Positions 1 through 10,000 of a DNA stretch of 53,367 bases are shown here, piece by piece. Every line of letters begins with the position of its first letter. Within the stretch, counting starts at the first letter, position 1. The position numbers and the translations under genes are program-made. The notes under the pieces were generated by a model, which saw nothing but the letters and a program-made list of their open reading frames with translations, was not told where the DNA came from and did not search any database. Source of the stretch: Pseudomonadota bacterium (GTDB taxonomy: Bacteria > Pseudomonadota > Gammaproteobacteria > UBA1113); assembly GCA_021781965.1 (NCBI GenBank), contig JAJXVU010000014.1, positions 1 through 53,367 of the forward strand, written 5' to 3'.

Positions 1-3000
1 GCAGTTATTCAACCAGCGAGAGACCGTTTGAAAGCACTGACGGATGCGTTAGCGACGGCGGATTTACGATTACGGGTAGCGGCAGCGAATGTATTGACGG
101 CTGATGTCGCGGTTTTAAACCAGGGCCAAGTTGATGGCGCAAGGCTTCCTGGCGGAGCGGTAGCGACATTAGAGGCGGCGATAACTGCAGGTGAGGTTGC
201 TCATTTAGATGATGTCGGAATTATCCAACCAGCGAAAGCCAGATTGAAAGCACTGACGGATGCGTTAGCGGCGGCGGATTTACGATTACGGGGAGATGAG
301 TTAGAAACAGCACAGACCACTGCAGCTGGGCTACATGCTGTCGACCCAACTATTTTAGATAATGTAAATGCAGCAGGCATAACAAATGCATCAGGTGTTC
401 ATACAGATCTAAAAGAAAGAATACTTGCTGCAGAAGTTGTTGGGCTAGAAATCGAAGCTGCAAAAGTTGAAATGAATGCTCTAGCCGCGGCTATTTCGAA
501 AACGAGTGCGAATCATATTGACAGACAAGCCAAAGAAGGTTTTGGAATTCACAGTGCACAAGAAGCTTTGAGTGAATGGGAAGCAGCAAATGATGCATTG
601 CAAGCAGCAATGGTAGCAAGACAAACTGCAGAGTTAGCGGCTGTTGCGGCAATTGATACTCCTGCTCTAAAACAAGCAAGAGAAAATATTCAAAAGACTA
701 AAGAAAAAGCTGAGCATGCGGCTTTTACCGCTAAGCAAGCGGTGGAGAATATCTCGTGGAGAAACTTTACTTTTACTTCCCGGGAACCTAAAGAAAATGG
801 CTTTGCATTGATTCTAGAACACAAAAAATATATTGAATCACAGCGCCCTGTCTCAATGCAGATAATATATGACATTAATATTGCTACAGCAAAGCTCAAA
901 AAAACTCTTGAGGATATTCAGAAAAAGGAAATAGAAATTAACGGGCTTCCGGATGGATCGCCTGAAGAGAAGCGCAAGAAAGTAAAAGCAAGGCAAGAAT
1001 TAGCGGAACTAGGTCAAGGTGCCTGGGAACAAGCACGTAAAATTGAATCACTAGAAGCGCGAAGACTGAAGCTGCAAAAAGAGGTTGAGCGTGAGGGCAA
1101 AAAGGTAACAGAAAAGCACGCTGCATTAGGAGTAGCCCCTGCCGGTGAAAATGCCAAACAACAAGCAATGATAGAGGCGCAGACAAAACTATTTGTAGAT
1201 GCAGTGACGGTGGGTGATAATACCCTTAAGCAGGTGGCTGCATGGAACGCTCAGTTGCAGGCTACTCCAGCCTTAATCAGCATTAAATTACAAGCTGAAA
1301 ATATTGCGGACTCAGCCGAACAAAACGTGCGGGCTCAATTTAAAGCGGCGCGTTTGTTATCCTTTACGCCACAAAGCATTCTGCATAATCCCCAATTGAA
1401 TGCAGTTTATGTAGAAATGTTGGCTGTACTATCACCGAACAAGGCGCCCGGGATGTCACCTGAGCAGATTAATGCACATCTAAGCGATATTTTTCGTGTG
1501 CCTAGATCGGCGGTTGCTGGGAGTAAATTTTCTTCAGGGGTATCGGCTTGGTCCTCCGATGACGGGGGCTCTAATAAAGAGTTGTTAAAGCTCAAAAAAC
1601 CGTTTGGTACTACAGAAGCACGTGCCGTAGCGGTGTGCCGATTAGCAAAAACATCTGCACCGTTTGTAGTGGTTGGTACTACAGATAAGCATAATATGCC
1701 AGAATTTTATGTGGTTGATGAAACGGCAGATTTAGATTTGAGTGCACCTCTTGTTTTGGGCGTCCCAGCGGTCCCACCAGTTGCTAATACACTCTATTTA
1801 GTAAGAAACCCTGTTACAGGTACTTTAATTGGTGCTTTTGGTAACCCCCAAAAAAGTAGTGATACAAAGATTAAAGTACGTGAGAATATAACAGAGGCAG
1901 AATTAAACGAAGAACCTTTATGCTCAGAACTGCGTAGAGCTGTGTTGGAAGCACATGTCCCTGAACCGCAACCATTGCTGACCTATGTGAAAAAAGAACT
2001 GGCGGCGTACGCAGCAGCGGCGACTCCGGTGGATAAGCGAGTAATATTAGATCGCATCCATGCAAAAATTGCAGCGGCTGATAAGGATCCCCGTTACGGT
2101 ACCAGCACGGTTGCTAGGGCCATCAATAAGGAAATAGCGGCAGCAAAGATTCCTCATGCTGCTGGCCAGGAGGGTCAACAATTATGGCAGTTGATGGAAA
2201 ATACGGCGAGTGTAGAAGGGACAGCGCGCAAAAGTAAACAAGCGATTAAAGCGCTAACAGGCGATGATGATTGTTCCGTTTCTACGAAACTTGAGTATGA
2301 CGTGATGCGCAGTGTAGTGGCAGCAGTGGTGAATCAAACAAACCCTGTTGCAGCAGATCTATTGGTGCAAGCTCAAGCCGCAGATGGCATTAAGCCAGAA
2401 ACAGCTGCTAAAGCAGATGATTTAAAGATCAGTGGTCTTGTTTATCAGAGCGATCAAAATGCGGATGTTAAATATCAAGTTACAGAAGATAAACAGAAAA
2501 AAGAAATAAGGTTTGACTTAATAAAGGCGAGCCAAACAATAGAAAAGGATGAAGAGACTTGTACTATAGTCATGCGTGCGGGTAAGGATGGTGGGACTAA
2601 GTTTGAGTTGTCTGGGAATACTGCGGGCGATGTGGTAAAAATGATAAGAGATGCCGCTGATATAATGTCAAAAGCGCCTGGAGGCAAAGAACAGGTTCCA
2701 GTCATTAGTATAGGAAGGTATAAAAAGAATTTTGGTGATAGTTTTGGTCATGATAAATCATTGGCCTTACGCCAAGCAAGATATATACACACGTGGATGG
2801 AGGCTTGTCCAGATGGCCACGTTCCTGTGCTCCAGAAACGGTTGAAAGACGAAGGCACATCTGTAGCTATGTGGGATACTTATAGGGATTTAAAGAGGGG
2901 AGCGGAGCGAGATGCTGCTGTGGTGATTAAACAGGAGTGCAAAGATCTTTATTTGCAGAGAATATTAAGAGGTGAACCTAAGCAAAAAGCTGAATTTATA

Positions 3001-3255
3001 GACGGTATGTTTGCTCAAACAACCCATCCTGACCAGAATAACCATATAGTTCATGCCGGCAAGGCATATAGCCGTGAGGAACTTAAAGTTGGGTTTATGG
3101 AAAATGGTGATGCGATTGATGAACCCACATACTTAGCCATATTTAAAGCTCAAGCCGAGAAACCACAGGGGCTAAAAGCAAATAGAGACAGCGATATAAA
3201 AGCTGTAAAAGATTTGATTGGCGGCGGAAGCGGGAGTATGAGAATAGTCATCTAA
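1..3255 (+). CDS. Large Ala-rich helical repeat protein, effector-like, 5' end outside window
   Basis: Not recognised as a named family. The frame is open from base 1, so the true start lies upstream; the first in-window start (TTG at 28) is simply the earliest possible one. The first 300 bases hold two copies of a 72-residue tandem repeat (period 216 bp, for example LKALTDALA at 28 and again at 244), and the array probably continues upstream. The middle part (about 650-1200) is charged and predicted coiled coil (runs of K, E, A and Q). A C-terminal segment at about 2557-2835 resembles a module in the next two large proteins (see findings). There is no signal peptide or membrane segment in the visible part. 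The composition and the two similar neighbours suggest a secreted effector of the Legionellales type; this is inference. The gene ends with TAA just before a strong terminator. Confidence 0.75.
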   Translation, partial: AVIQPARDRLKALTDALATADLRLRVAAANVLTADVAVLNQGQVDGARLPGGAVATLEAAITAGEVAHLDDVGIIQPAKARLKALTDALAAADLRLRGDELETAQTTAAGLHAVDPTILDNVNAAGITNASGVHTDLKERILAAEVVGLEIEAAKVEMNALAAAISKTSANHIDRQAKEGFGIHSAQEALSEWEAANDALQAAMVARQTAELAAVAAIDTPALKQARENIQKTKEKAEHAAFTAKQAVENISWRNFTFTSREPKENGFALILEHKKYIESQRPVSMQIIYDINIATAKLKKTLEDIQKKEIEINGLPDGSPEEKRKKVKARQELAELGQGAWEQARKIESLEARRLKLQKEVEREGKKVTEKHAALGVAPAGENAKQQAMIEAQTKLFVDAVTVGDNTLKQVAAWNAQLQATPALISIKLQAENIADSAEQNVRAQFKAARLLSFTPQSILHNPQLNAVYVEMLAVLSPNKAPGMSPEQINAHLSDIFRVPRSAVAGSKFSSGVSAWSSDDGGSNKELLKLKKPFGTTEARAVAVCRLAKTSAPFVVVGTTDKHNMPEFYVVDETADLDLSAPLVLGVPAVPPVANTLYLVRNPVTGTLIGAFGNPQKSSDTKIKVRENITEAELNEEPLCSELRRAVLEAHVPEPQPLLTYVKKELAAYAAAATPVDKRVILDRIHAKIAAADKDPRYGTSTVARAINKEIAAAKIPHAAGQEGQQLWQLMENTASVEGTARKSKQAIKALTGDDDCSVSTKLEYDVMRSVVAAVVNQTNPVAADLLVQAQAADGIKPETAAKADDLKISGLVYQSDQNADVKYQVTEDKQKKEIRFDLIKASQTIEKDEETCTIVMRAGKDGGTKFELSGNTAGDVVKMIRDAADIMSKAPGGKEQVPVISIGRYKKNFGDSFGHDKSLALRQARYIHTWMEACPDGHVPVLQKRLKDEGTSVAMWDTYRDLKRGAERDAAVVIKQECKDLYLQRILRGEPKQKAEFIDGMFAQTTHPDQNNHIVHAGKAYSREELKVGFMENGDAIDEPTYLAIFKAQAEKPQGLKANRDSDIKAVKDLIGGGSGSMRIVI

Positions 3256-3272
3256 GGAGTCCAAGCTTTTGT

Positions 3273-3307
3273 ACAGACAGCCTTTCAGGCTGTCTGTTAT
3301 TATTTTA
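3273..3307 (+). terminator. Rho-independent terminator
   Basis: A perfect 11-bp stem (ACAGACAGCCT paired with AGGCTGTCTGT) with a 3-base loop at 3273-3297 is followed by a T-rich run (TATTATTTTATCC). It lies 18 bases after the stop codon of the preceding large gene and separates it from the next one. Confidence 0.9.
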
Positions 3308-3347
3308 TCCTTGCTGCCAAAACCTAGCTATTTTAACCTTTATACGC

Positions 3348-3353
3348 TATACT
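3348..3353 (+). promoter_or_regulatory. Possible -10 box (TATACT) for the 888-residue protein gene
   Basis: TATACT lies 52 bases before the ATG at 3405, just after the terminator. A single TTTAAC half-site sits 10 bases upstream, where the PmrA-type sites elsewhere in the window have their second half, but no matching first half-site is present. No convincing -35 is visible. Confidence 0.35.
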
Positions 3354-3404
3354 TATGCCCGTGCAAGTCACGAGACAGTATAACTATAAAAAAGGTTGTC
3401 TAGC

Positions 3405-6071
3405 ATGAAGGGAACGTTGAAGGAAGCCCGCCGATCTTCAGAATCTGCATTAGAATCAATGCCCGAAATTTTGCGTACAAAAGCGCCTTATGTGCCTACA
3501 GGGCTCTGTAGTCTTTCGCTCTTGATCACGGGCACAGAGCCCGCTTCTAGTTTGTTACCATCCGCACAAGATTTTCGCTTCACATTAACAGATCTAGAAA
3601 TCTATGCAGAAATGAAAATAGATCCTAAGCTATTTTTGAGTAGTGAATGTGATCTAGGCAAGCTCAATGGTTTATTTCGAGAATTTTTTTCCCGCGAAAA
3701 AGGGTGTTTAGACGTTCTCGAAGGAATAGAGCGAGAATTATCTATTATCAGTACATTAGAAATAACAGAGATCCACAGAAGAGTTATTGAAGAATTTCTG
3801 AGAGAATTTAAACCGGTTGTAGAAACTCAAAAAAAATTCTATCGTAATATGGCTGTACATCAAGCGACCATTCCACTGAATGGTATAGAAGACGATAAGG
3901 CAGCCGCAGCGCTTTTTTTAGCTTTGTATGATACAAATGGATTTAAAGAGCACATAAAAGCGCTGCGCCGCTTAGTAGACTATTGGGCTATAATGGACGC
4001 ATTACTCATAGAGTATAGAAAATACTGTGAAAAGATAGAACAGCGTTTGCCCATTATTGCAGCGGATTGTCGATATGCTTTCGGCGCAAGAGTCGTGCAA
4101 ATCGTCTCTAGACGAGAGATGTTGGCCAGAGAACTGTTAAAATCTTTAAATTTGACGGATTCGAATCAAATCCAGTGCCTACTACAATGCTATAAAGCCA
4201 TTGCTTATGTTCCTACCTGTGATAACCTCCTTTTGTCCTTTAAGCAAGATGGTTATTTACGCCCAAGCAAGCTGCCATGGTTGCTAGACACCTATTTTAA
4301 CCCCAAACAAAGCAATACACTGATTCATTTTTTAATACAGTCCCAAAACCAAGATTCAGTCAATGCTTTTTTAAATTTTGTAGCACAACAGGATGCATAC
4401 TCACGCTTACAATTTTTTAGAGACATTTATGCACTTTTTGAGAAGAAACCATTGTATGTAACCGACTTGCAATTGTTGGCGCCGTATTTTTCTGATGATA
4501 ATCCTTTGAATTTGAAGTTAAAACCCGAATTATTAATCCCTATTCAAAAAGCATTATATGACGATAATCCAAATACGGTCATAAAAATGAAACAGATTGT
4601 TAGCACGTTGATCCCTGCGATTGAAGAAGTGAGCTCTGATCTTAATGAAATGCTAAAAGCATTTTTAGCAGCACCTAGTTTAATCCCAGAGTTGTCAGGT
4701 ATGAGCTTTGAACCGGCGGTTAAAGTACTGCTTCCGGCACTGCGTTCAGAAGCAGCAATAGAAATGAGGAACGACGTTGTTACAGCCCTTTTTAAAAGAG
4801 AGGTTGAAAAGCAAATTACGCTTCTTCAAGCTACCGATATTTTTCATGATATTTGCTTTGAAAATTTAGGGGTTTCTATTTGTCGTGAAATCCTAGATCC
4901 TCTATTGAGATCTGAAGAAGACGAACTGCGATTTCTGGTGCGCTATGCTAAAGCGCTATTAGAAATTCCCTATTATCTTATGAGTGCATTGCCAAAAAAT
5001 TTTACAAAAGAGAGCATAGATAAACAGGCCATCCTTTCCTATAATTTTTGCGCCGAGTTAAATCCGGGTGAAACAGCTTTGAATTTGCGGTCATTAACAG
5101 AATGTTTGTCAAGAATCAGGGCTGCTTATAAAGCTAAAAATCGTGATTTTTTAGCGGCAGTTGAAAAAAGTGCGTCTGTGTTTGATTTGTTTAATCGAGT
5201 CAAAGATCATTCTAATTACACGATATATACAACACTGAAAGAAGATATACGCAGTTTAAATTGTGTTAATCCAAAGGTATTCGATAGAAACCAAAAGGGA
5301 GTGGTCGCCAAAACTCCTGCGTTGTTTAGTCGTCTTGATACAAATAGAAAGCCAATTGCAAATTCGTGGTTACCAACACCCTTTTATACCCCAACGGGGA
5401 AAACGAATGAAAAATTGCCCCCTGATTCTGGTACGCCTCTATACACGGTAAAAAGCACCAGCGGTATAGATTTTAAAAAATTGGTAGCCGAGTTGGATAA
5501 AGTGGCTAAGACAGAGCGGTTGGAGTTAAAAAAATATATTCAATCCGATGTTAATAAAAAAAAATTCTGTACTAAGGACGAAAAAGAAAACTGTAATTAT
5601 GTAGAGGCGCGTAAATCTGAGAAGTTGCTATTGACCGCGCAATCGTCGGACAAAGATAGCTCAGTCACAGTTCATTGTCATGAAGAACATTTAGTTGCTA
5701 AAACTGTAGCTGCTATGGCTAAGTCTATTTCTATGCGCGATACTGTAGCTACATTGGAAATCAACATCAACGTTTCGAATGAAAAAGAAAAACAAAGCTT
5801 AATACAACAATATGTAACTCAAGCAATAAATCAAAATCTTTTTCCTAAGGTTATCGTCAATGGCATTGATTTAAAACCTGGAGAATTATGTGATAAATTA
5901 GATAAGTTATTGGCACAGAAATATGATGAAATCAAGGATGAAGTAAAACAAGGTAATTTTTCTAAGAATAGAATGGGTCATTTTGCTACAAGGTCGAATG
6001 ACAAACAGTCAACAGCTCGGAAAAGGCTATTTCAAGATCTAACTGACAGGAAATCTGTAATTCTTTCATGA
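3405..6071 (+). CDS. Large helical protein, effector candidate (888 aa)
   Basis: Not recognised. ATG 3405 is preferred over TTG 3396 because AAAAAAGG ends 9 bases before the ATG but directly abuts the TTG. The protein is soluble-looking and mostly helical, with no signal peptide and no clear membrane helix. Residues about 753-820 read as strand-helix-strand-helix-strand and start with SVTVHCHEE. The matching stretch in the 1042-residue protein downstream starts VTVTVHRHEE and ends in a similar hydrophobic strand followed by an acidic turn. The C-terminal 70 residues are basic and polar. The gene lies between two other large proteins of the same style, so a Dot/Icm-type effector paralogue is the best guess. 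The function is unknown. Confidence 0.75.
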   Translation: MKGTLKEARRSSESALESMPEILRTKAPYVPTGLCSLSLLITGTEPASSLLPSAQDFRFTLTDLEIYAEMKIDPKLFLSSECDLGKLNGLFREFFSREKGCLDVLEGIERELSIISTLEITEIHRRVIEEFLREFKPVVETQKKFYRNMAVHQATIPLNGIEDDKAAAALFLALYDTNGFKEHIKALRRLVDYWAIMDALLIEYRKYCEKIEQRLPIIAADCRYAFGARVVQIVSRREMLARELLKSLNLTDSNQIQCLLQCYKAIAYVPTCDNLLLSFKQDGYLRPSKLPWLLDTYFNPKQSNTLIHFLIQSQNQDSVNAFLNFVAQQDAYSRLQFFRDIYALFEKKPLYVTDLQLLAPYFSDDNPLNLKLKPELLIPIQKALYDDNPNTVIKMKQIVSTLIPAIEEVSSDLNEMLKAFLAAPSLIPELSGMSFEPAVKVLLPALRSEAAIEMRNDVVTALFKREVEKQITLLQATDIFHDICFENLGVSICREILDPLLRSEEDELRFLVRYAKALLEIPYYLMSALPKNFTKESIDKQAILSYNFCAELNPGETALNLRSLTECLSRIRAAYKAKNRDFLAAVEKSASVFDLFNRVKDHSNYTIYTTLKEDIRSLNCVNPKVFDRNQKGVVAKTPALFSRLDTNRKPIANSWLPTPFYTPTGKTNEKLPPDSGTPLYTVKSTSGIDFKKLVAELDKVAKTERLELKKYIQSDVNKKKFCTKDEKENCNYVEARKSEKLLLTAQSSDKDSSVTVHCHEEHLVAKTVAAMAKSISMRDTVATLEININVSNEKEKQSLIQQYVTQAINQNLFPKVIVNGIDLKPGELCDKLDKLLAQKYDEIKDEVKQGNFSKNRMGHFATRSNDKQSTARKRLFQDLTDRKSVILS

Positions 6072-6087
6072 TGAAAGGTGAAAAGTA

Positions 6088-6297
6088 ATGCAAGGATATG
6101 ACAAAGCTCTGGAAGACAGGATAGAAGAAGGAATTAAACTTTACGACAAAGACGATTACCCCAGAGCGCTTGCAATGACCGCGAATAGCCACTGGATATC
6201 CGTGGTAACTCTTTACCTATCTGTAGTAAAATACCCCTTAGACCTATGCTTTGGAATATTGAATCATAGTTTTAAAGTAACTAATCGTGCCTTGTAG
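6088..6297 (+). CDS. Small ORF (69 aa), probably truncated by a repeat element
   Basis: It starts 17 bases after the preceding gene, with AAAGG upstream. The N-terminal half is acidic (ALEDRIEEGIKLYDKDDY), followed by a hydrophobic stretch (about residues 31-50). The last six codons and the TAG stop (from about 6277) belong to a roughly 90-bp repeat that also occurs at 42829-42920 and 45139-45226. The present C-terminus is therefore repeat-derived, and the ORF may be the 5' remnant of a longer gene. No family is recognised. Confidence 0.4.
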   Translation: MQGYDKALEDRIEEGIKLYDKDDYPRALAMTANSHWISVVTLYLSVVKYPLDLCFGILNHSFKVTNRAL

Positions 6298-6410
6298 TAA
6301 GAAAAACGCATATTGGATACATTCGAGTATATTTTTTCTTTCCGCTCCCTAACGGTCGCGGCTCGGTTACAAACGGATGAACCGAGCCGCGACCGTTAGG
6401 GAGCGGAAAG
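6277..6410. repeat. Composite GC-rich repeat with a perfect 31-bp inverted repeat
   Basis: Bases 6277-6366 are a copy of a dispersed element (GTAACTA.TCG.GCCTTGTAGTAAG ... GAGTATAT ... CCGCTCCCT.ACGG). Bases 6338-6368 and 6380-6410 form perfect 31-bp arms around an 11-base loop, built from two head-to-head copies of the CCGAGCCGCGACCG/GGGAGCGG core. This would form a very stable hairpin in DNA or RNA. Confidence 0.9.
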
Positions 6411-6465
6411 TCCCGAGAGAGAGGGGGGAGAGTAGTTACGTTTTAAATAACAAGGAAAAATTCAT

Positions 6466-6591
6466 ATGTCTTCTAATCCATTTTCAACTTTAACTTCATT
6501 GTCTTCCATAGCAGGTACGGCTTGCGGTCAGCAAGCACGGGACCCTTTAGATAAGCGTCAGCAAATAACCGTCCGACGAAGGCTCTTTTGA
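6466..6591 (+). pseudogene. Short ORF (41 aa), likely a frameshifted gene remnant
   Basis: An AAGGA ribosome-binding site at about 6452 precedes the ATG at 6466, which opens a Ser/Thr-rich reading frame ending at TGA 6589-6591. A second frame across the end reads EGSFDLLPDLL and then stops. A one-base shift would therefore lengthen the product only slightly, which fits a decayed start of a gene. The rest of the gap to 7010 is AT-rich and holds only the promoter of the next gene. Confidence 0.3.
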
Positions 6592-6783
6592 TTTATTACC
6601 TGATCTATTGTAGAGCTGCCTCGCGAGGCGTACTCTGTAAAAGTGAGTGAATTCCAAGGATAAAACATATGAGAGTTTTATTTTAATTCCCAAAAACATA
6701 AAATACTGCATAAAACGCTTTCTTTCCGCACTATTTCACAATAAAGCAAAATATTTTTAAAAATCTTCATAAATAGTTGCCAT

Positions 6784-6816
6784 CTTAAGTTTTCCTTAAG
6801 ATCTATGCTCTATACT
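6784..6816 (+). promoter_or_regulatory. PmrA-type box and -10 for the 1042-residue protein gene
   Basis: CTTAAG-N5-CTTAAG (6784-6800) fits the known PmrA consensus YTTAAK-N5-YTTAAK. Exactly 10 bases later is TATACT (6811-6816). The same site, with the same 10-base spacing, precedes the genes ending at 24232 and 50616 on the other strand. The site is also an 8-bp inverted repeat (ATCTTAAG/CTTAAGAT). It predicts a leader of about 185 bases. Confidence 0.7.
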
Positions 6817-7009
6817 GTTTGATGTAAGCAGAAGGTAAAAAGGATTCGCTGCATTAAAATTAAAAGAATACAGTATTTTTCAGCGAATACAAAAGAGTAG
6901 ATGTATATAATCTTTCATACGATAACTGTAGGAAGATAAGGGCAAAATAGCCAAAGTATCATCTACCTGATAAATTTGGGAATGGAGAACATGATGGAGG
7001 CTTGCAATT

Positions 7010-10000
7010 ATGGCTGATATAATCGAAACTACGGCTAGTATAGAAGAATTAGACGTAAACCCTAACCCTAGCGAAAGTGCTTCTCACTTAGAGCAAAAGC
7101 AAGAGCACGGATTTAGTGCTGAGCAATTACGCGCTGATATTGATTTCGCTAAATTAAAGCAAACTACACAACAAAAGCTCGAAGAGCAACGGCTCGAAGA
7201 GCAACGCCGTCCAGCCATTGTACCTGAGCCTAATTCAAAAAAAGTTGTTATGGGGCAAATGGAACAAATCATCGCGGAAGTGTTTCATTACAAAACAATA
7301 CAACAATATAAAGATAAAATAAAACCCGAATTTATTGCTCTTTTTAATGAAGCGGAACAAGCTATGTTGCTCGAATTAATAGAGCTTCTGGATCAATATT
7401 TGGTTTTGCAAAAAAAATACGTTACAGAGTTGTTGCAACTATTAGGTTACAAAGATAGTGATGCTTTCTTTGCAGATATTGCAACGATACCTGCAGTGGT
7501 GTCTGCTATGGAAGCTAAAAAAGTTTTCTTCGCAGCTATACCTGAGGCTCATACCAACTATTCCGATCTGGATGTAGCGGCAAAAGTGGCTACAGTGATA
7601 GGCCCTTGTCGTATGTTTATAATTCCACACCTAATGCAAAGAGTACAGGAAGGAGGACCTGTAGATCCCAATGTACCAAATAAAATTTTAATGCCTTATT
7701 TAGAACTGGTACAACAAGCCACTGCTGGTCTTGCAGATAGTGATTTACCAGTGCAATTATTTGCACGCGCCCATCGCTTGGATGCTATGGAACTACACTA
7801 TTTACAGAATAAATCGCAGCAGCATGCAGAAAAACGAGCCGCATTTGCTCGGCTCAAAGATTATAGCTCGGACCATCGTTTTTCTACTGTTTTTGTAAAA
7901 TTCTTCACAAATGAACGTATTGATGGTTTCTCTAATATAGCTAAGTCACTCAGTGATGAGTGGGTGTTAGATACCGACAAGGGTGAGAAAGTCTCAGCGC
8001 GCAAAAATATAACGGATATACGCTTCAATGCGACTAAAGCTTCTATAACGATCAATGAAGCAGTAAGACAAATGTCATCTAAACCTATTGAACTTCCTCA
8101 AGATGAAGCAGAAAACTTAGAAGACAAAAAAGTCAAACGCAGACGAACTAGAAGATTAACTCAAAGACTAACCCAAATTTTTTCTAAAGAAGTCGCTGAT
8201 CTGTTTAGAGCCCCTGTTGCGGATGAATCTGTTAAACCAAAGATATTCCAATCTGAGCCGGAATCAGTTAGTCCAGTTATCGTACCAGAACTCAAAGTTA
8301 CTACTGCTGCTAAAACCGATATAAGTGTTTCAGCTAGATCTGAACTAAAAAGATCAGCATCTGAATCACAATTGAAAAAAACACGATTAGCAAGAACATC
8401 CTCCATAGAAAAATTATCGAAGGTGCTTGGTGAGGTAGCAGAAGTAACCGCAACTAAATTCGAACCAGTGAAGCAAGCTATCAAGCGGTTTACGGGCGAA
8501 TCAATAAAAATTAGTAATGCAGTAATATCTTTCTCTGACTATGTACATACGGCTTTGCATAATGTTGAAGTTTTCCAAAGGATAGGTAAGGAGCAAAAAG
8601 AAAAAGGAGAAGAAGCCGGCGCTAAGTTTGAAAATTGGAAATTTATTTATAAACGAAAAGCTGATCCTAATGAGGACAAGAAAGAAAAATCTAAAGAAGA
8701 ATTTTTTGAAGGAAGAATCCCAAAAGAATCTTGTGAAGGGGATAGTGTGGAGATTCTTCATAATGGGCTTCCGGTTTGTAATATTGTCGCACAAAAAATG
8801 TCTGAGGGTGCAAAGAATATAGCCAGTGGCGTAACTGTGACTGTACATCGGCATGAAGAAGATGATATATATTTGGCTGTACGTATCATGGTGCAAGCTT
8901 TGGCTAAAGCAGGTAGAAAGAAAGTTATTGTAACCGCTGATTTAAATTCTACAGAAGGGCGCATATTGGCTTTAAGGTACGTAAAAGCTATTTTAGGACA
9001 AAACGCTATTCCAGTGTTGTTTGATGGTGATAGAGAACTCAGTGCGAAAGAGACCAAAGCTAAAATAGAAGAGTTCGCTAGAGAAGTAAGGGAAAAAGAA
9101 ACAAAAACTAAGATAGAGGGGCCCTCAAGAGAACTAAGTGAAAAAGAGGCAAAAGCTAAGGCTATAGCCACGCAGAGAAAAGATCCATATGAACATACAG
9201 CGGAGCAATATGAGGAAACAGCTAAAAAGATAAAAAGAGAACAAAAAGAAGATGCGATTTTTATAAAATCTTTTGATAAACTTATGAAAATGCCAGTAAC
9301 AACTACTTCTTTATTTATGCAAGATCCTAATCCACCTCAAGATATCTTAAATATTCAGGATATAACAACAAGATTGGGTAATATTGCTTTACGTCGAAAT
9401 AATTTAACAATGGATGATTACGTCGATAAGCTGATAGATTGTTTACGCAAGGATCCTGCCAAGGATTATGGATCGTTAACACCTAGTGAATTAAATAAAA
9501 TAAAGCAAGAAGTGAAAGCTTATTCTGCTCGAAAAATTGCTAAAAAACCAGATATTTTGAATGAGCTTAACTCAGCAAAGAGTTTTATGGCAGACATTTT
9601 TAATCGTTCTTCAAGAAAGTTGCAGGATAGTTTATTTGTACCGGCGTTTGATGATTTTCTGCGGGATATTGCGTTGACTCTCGATGTCGCAGTAAAAATG
9701 GAAGACCCCAGTACAGGTGACGAACTTGATGCACAGCAAATTCTCACTCGTCTTGCGGAAATTGCATTTATACGTAATGGTATGAATCCAGAAGAATTTA
9801 TAGATAGAGCGGTTGCTTTCGGTTTAGCAACTTTAGCCCCTTCGGAACGAGCTGATGTGACGGATCAGCACATGGAAGATTTAAAGAAAGAGTTGCGAGA
9901 AAAGATTAGACTCCATCTTTTGCATAAAGTTAAGCATCGTGATGAAGCAGTATTTGCTGCCGATTTAATCAAGTTTGCACAGCAGGAATTACTTCCTGGA

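Noticed and set aside
3396..3404. TTG 3396 as start of the 888-residue gene
   Set aside because: The ribosome-binding site directly abuts it; ATG 3405 has the right distance.
8501..8896. 131-residue minus-strand ORF
   Set aside because: Lies entirely inside the 1042-residue gene, has Phe/Ile-rich antisense composition and no ribosome-binding site.
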